Source of the DNA: Deltaproteobacteria bacterium UBA2221
GTDB taxonomy: Bacteria; Desulfobacterota; Syntrophorhabdia; Syntrophorhabdales; WCHB1-27
Reading direction: 5' to 3'
Assembly: GCA_002328485.1 (NCBI GenBank)
Contig: DCUF01000028.1
Span: 1-34,450 of the forward strand
Length of the DNA: 34,450 nucleotides
In this document: piece by piece, positions 32,841 through 34,450 of the stretch
Position numbering within the stretch: the first letter of the stretch is position 1
How the letters are laid out: every line of letters begins with the position of its first letter
Notes under the pieces: generated by a model
The model's database searches: none
The model's input: the letters and a program-made list of their open reading frames with translations, nothing else
Told to the model about the DNA's origin: nothing
Translations under genes and position numbers: made by a program

Positions 32841-33095
32841 CCTATTATGGAGTAGACACCACGTATCTCCCGATAAGAAGAGATCGAGACCGATGATATC
32901 GAGAAGATCGTCCTCCATTCAAAACTCCATGGCTGCGAATTGATTACTGACTGACAATCATACATGTCCTTCTGGTTGTCAATAGGGCTTTCCGTTGAAT
33001 CATCTGGTCTTATTTTTGTAAATTCTTCTTGAACTGATAGCATCTTCAATGGTATTCGATGAACACACACAACATCTCTGGCATAGGACCATTAG
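32841..33095. other. Decayed stretch upstream of the integrase remnant
   Basis: No intact gene is visible. The open minus-strand frame to 33070 has an odd composition and no recognisable motif; it may be degraded integrase N-terminal sequence. TTGAAC (33029-33034) with TATTCG 18 bases later could be a weak promoter for the next gene. Confidence 0.4.
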
Positions 33096-33368
33096 ATGGC
33101 ATTCAACGAGATCGAACTAATGCATATCAAAAGGACAGTTGGAAAACTGTGCGAACGAAGGCCCCCACCGCGGTTCCGTAATGAACTTCGTACCATCTAC
33201 GAGATTCAAGGACATGATGTAACTGTCTATGATGAAAGACCACGTCGACTGCACTGGATGAGAAGAGACCTAAAATGGCACTCATATCGAAATACACCTG
33301 ATGTAACGACCCTTGAACCTTTGGTGGACGAGGTGATCAATGACCCACTTGGTGCTTTCTGGGGTTAG
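33096..33368 (+). CDS. DUF3024 family protein
   Basis: A 90-residue soluble protein. The opening MAFNEIELMHIKRTVGKLCE, the ERRPPPRFRNELR stretch, and the end WMRRDLKWHSY ... LVDEVINDPLGAFWG agree with DUF3024, a small family of unknown function often seen in islands. The middle, between VYDERPR and LHWMRRD, is about 15-20 residues shorter than in the forms I remember, so it could be a compact variant or a deletion. AGGA lies 8 bases before the ATG. It is in the AT-rich tail after tRNA-Lys. Confidence 0.75.
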   Translation: MAFNEIELMHIKRTVGKLCERRPPPRFRNELRTIYEIQGHDVTVYDERPRRLHWMRRDLKWHSYRNTPDVTTLEPLVDEVINDPLGAFWG

Positions 33369-33389
33369 AAGAAAGACCAAGACCACGTT

Positions 33390-33418
33390 CTTACACTGTG
33401 GGGATCATCAGATATAAA
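33390..33418 (+). promoter_or_regulatory. Candidate promoter of the channel operon
   Basis: CTTACA (33390-33395), a 17-base spacer and TATAAA (33413-33418). Transcription would start near 33425, 33 bases before the GTG of the first gene. Confidence 0.5.
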
Positions 33419-33457
33419 GAGAACTCGTGCAGTAAACTGATATGAGGATGTGGTCCT

Positions 33458-33736
33458 GTGGAGTACGTTGCAGCGGTTCTAAGAGGTTCTGGAGATGTAT
33501 TCCTGATTTTTGTCTCTTACGGTGTGTGTTTGAGTTGGTCAAGCAGTTCCACCTCTTCCTCTCGGGTTCTATGGAAGTATCTGGGGCTATTGACGGCTTC
33601 TATTTTAATTGTCATGGCGTACAGAGGGTGGGATGTATACGACAAGATAGAGATATTTGTGAAGATTTGTTTCCCTGGATTGTTTGGAGTCTATGAGGGT
33701 CTGAGGAGAAAAGATGAGCGAGCCGGAATACTATGA
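33458..33736 (+). CDS. Small membrane protein of the channel operon
   Basis: A 92-residue protein I do not recognise. Hydrophobic stretches are DVFLIFVSYGVCLSW (about 13-27), LWKYLGLLTASILIVMAY (about 38-55) and a weaker one at IEIFVKICFPGLFGVY (about 63-78), followed by a charged end RRKDERAG. A serine run (SSSSTSSS) joins the first two. The GTG start at 33458 has GAGG about 10 bases upstream. The reason to trust this frame, and not the overlapping Cys-rich one, is that its stop overlaps the next ATG by 4 bases, an ATGA coupling. Confidence 0.55.
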   Translation: MEYVAAVLRGSGDVFLIFVSYGVCLSWSSSSTSSSRVLWKYLGLLTASILIVMAYRGWDVYDKIEIFVKICFPGLFGVYEGLRRKDERAGIL

Positions 33737-33924
33737 CCCCAGAAAAGACCAAAGATGAAAGGCTATCAATATCTGGACCGATGATGCCTATTCCCATGAA
33801 GACCAAAACAACATTCTTCCACTCTGGAGAGCAGTTACAGAAAACACTGCAAAACGAGATCAACGAGATCAGATCGGTCGTCGAGCGTATTGAATGGTTT
33901 CGCCATTCTCCTGGTAAGCAGTAA
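33733..33924 (+). CDS. Small soluble helical protein of the channel operon
   Basis: A 63-residue soluble protein of unknown family. The first half is polar with a PMMPIPM stretch; the second half (SGEQLQKTLQNEINEIRSVV, then ERIEWF) is an amphipathic, coiled-coil-like helix. It overlaps the gene before by 4 bases and the channel gene after by 1 base, so it is probably made in step with both. It might be a cytoplasmic partner of the channel. Confidence 0.6.
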   Translation: MTPEKTKDERLSISGPMMPIPMKTKTTFFHSGEQLQKTLQNEINEIRSVVERIEWFRHSPGKQ

Positions 33925-34280
33925 TGGAATTCACTTTTACATTTATTGGACTGTTTTTCTTAGGCATCTATCTGACAGCACCACTGGTGGTCTTTTTGTT
34001 TCTGGTCATCGCTATCCTTGGAATAATAGTAGGTCGTATTGAACGCTGGTCTTACTTTGACGCAATCTATTGGGCTTTCATAACTGCGCTAACCGTTGGT
34101 TTCGGTGACATTCGACCTCATAGAAAACATTCAAAAATGATCACATTAGCAATCACATTAGCAGGGATAATGTTTTCTGGAATATTCGTGGCTGTCACAG
34201 TTCGTTCTGCAATTGAGGCATTCAAGAAACATGGAGACCAACAGGTTGTTCGAGAAATCACGCAGGGGTTATCCAGATGA
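33924..34280 (+). CDS. Two-TM potassium channel family protein
   Basis: A 118-residue ion channel subunit. The first helix covers about residues 6-37 (FIGLFFLGIYLTAPLVVFLF and more), the pore loop is YWAFITALTVGFGDIRP with the K+ selectivity filter TVGFGD (about 57-62), and the second helix is ITLAITLAGIMFSGIFVAVTV. The short cytoplasmic tail has no RCK/TrkA or cyclic-nucleotide domain, so gating would depend on another protein or the membrane. Four copies would be needed for a pore. Unlike the remnant at 20241-20790, this gene is intact. It starts on the last base of the previous stop. Confidence 0.88.
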   Translation: MEFTFTFIGLFFLGIYLTAPLVVFLFLVIAILGIIVGRIERWSYFDAIYWAFITALTVGFGDIRPHRKHSKMITLAITLAGIMFSGIFVAVTVRSAIEAFKKHGDQQVVREITQGLSR

Positions 34281-34450
34281 GGTAAGTTCTCTTACTCCTT
34301 GTTCTCACCTTGCTGCGCTTGGAACTGTGCTTGGCTCCTCTGAAGGACTTCCAAGATCATATATCCTCATTGGAGACGAAAAAGACCATAACTCTTTGGC
34401 CAGCAAGGTATAACCTCAATATTAAGTGAGATATTGTCAAATGTTGGTGA
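34281..34450. other. Right edge, no gene recognised
   Basis: The final 170 bases after the channel stop hold no frame I can support. The sequence remains AT-rich and may contain the beginning of a further element gene beyond the window. Confidence 0.4.

Noticed and set aside
33442..33696. 84-residue Cys-rich frame overlapping the first channel-operon gene
   Set aside because: The overlapping GTG frame is favoured by its 4-base coupling to the next gene and its clear membrane helices.
34213..34413. 66-residue frame overlapping the channel end
   Set aside because: It starts inside the channel gene in another frame, has no ribosome site and no recognisable motif.
1..34450. CRISPR array
   Set aside because: No regularly spaced repeat with unique spacers was found; the only repeats are the 30-bp pair and the heptamer.

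Overview
The window looks like chromosomal DNA from a Gram-negative anaerobe of the deltaproteobacterial type (Desulfobacterota/Syntrophobacterales-like), but no marker here fixes the genus. The grounds are LPS genes (kdsA, kdsD, lptCA, lptB, lolA), an EI/HPr/EIIA-Man/EIIA-Ntr/HprK/RapZ/RpoN regulatory cluster without sugar permeases, a two-subunit GlyQ/GlyS, an archaeal-type AhcY, a CooC-type nickel ATPase, and a membrane ATP synthase cluster (atpZ-I-B-E) without F1 genes.

Layout. Bases 240-2701 (+) hold a small GSU3473-like protein, a YceI protein, a PflX-like radical SAM protein and a DUF355 adenosine-binding protein. A terminator at 2737-2770 separates these from a long leftward block. 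Reading right to left, that block is hom, apgM-like (possible homoserine kinase), pyrG, kdsA, kdsD, an lptC-lptA fusion, lptB and rpoN (20002-11020). A 350-nt gap with a duplicated hairpin repeat and a promoter follows, then hpf, ptsN, hprK, rapZ, EIIA-Man, HPr, ptsI, metK and ahcY (10669-2924). Most neighbours overlap by 1-16 nt, so these look like two tightly coupled operons for threonine/CTP/LPS export/sigma-54 and for regulatory PTS plus the methyl cycle.

Bases 20241-30045 are mostly rightward: a frameshifted K+ channel/TrkA pseudogene, cooC-plsC, then ftsK-lolA-recO-glyQ-glyS-queH and a DUF2905 protein. The leftward atpE-atpB-atpI-atpZ group (30140-31797) follows; its c subunit carries residues that match a Na+-binding site.

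A tRNA-Lys(CUU) gene with a strong sigma-70-type promoter (32096-32214) marks the start of a more AT-rich tail. It is followed by a tyrosine integrase broken by an in-frame stop, a DUF3024 gene, and a compact three-gene unit ending in a two-TM K+ channel. This tail looks like the edge of an integrated element running off the right end. The parts I judge most worth checking are the channel operon in the tail, the hom-linked ApgM/homoserine kinase candidate, the LptC-LptA fusion, the Na+-type c subunit and the apparently leaderless radical SAM gene.
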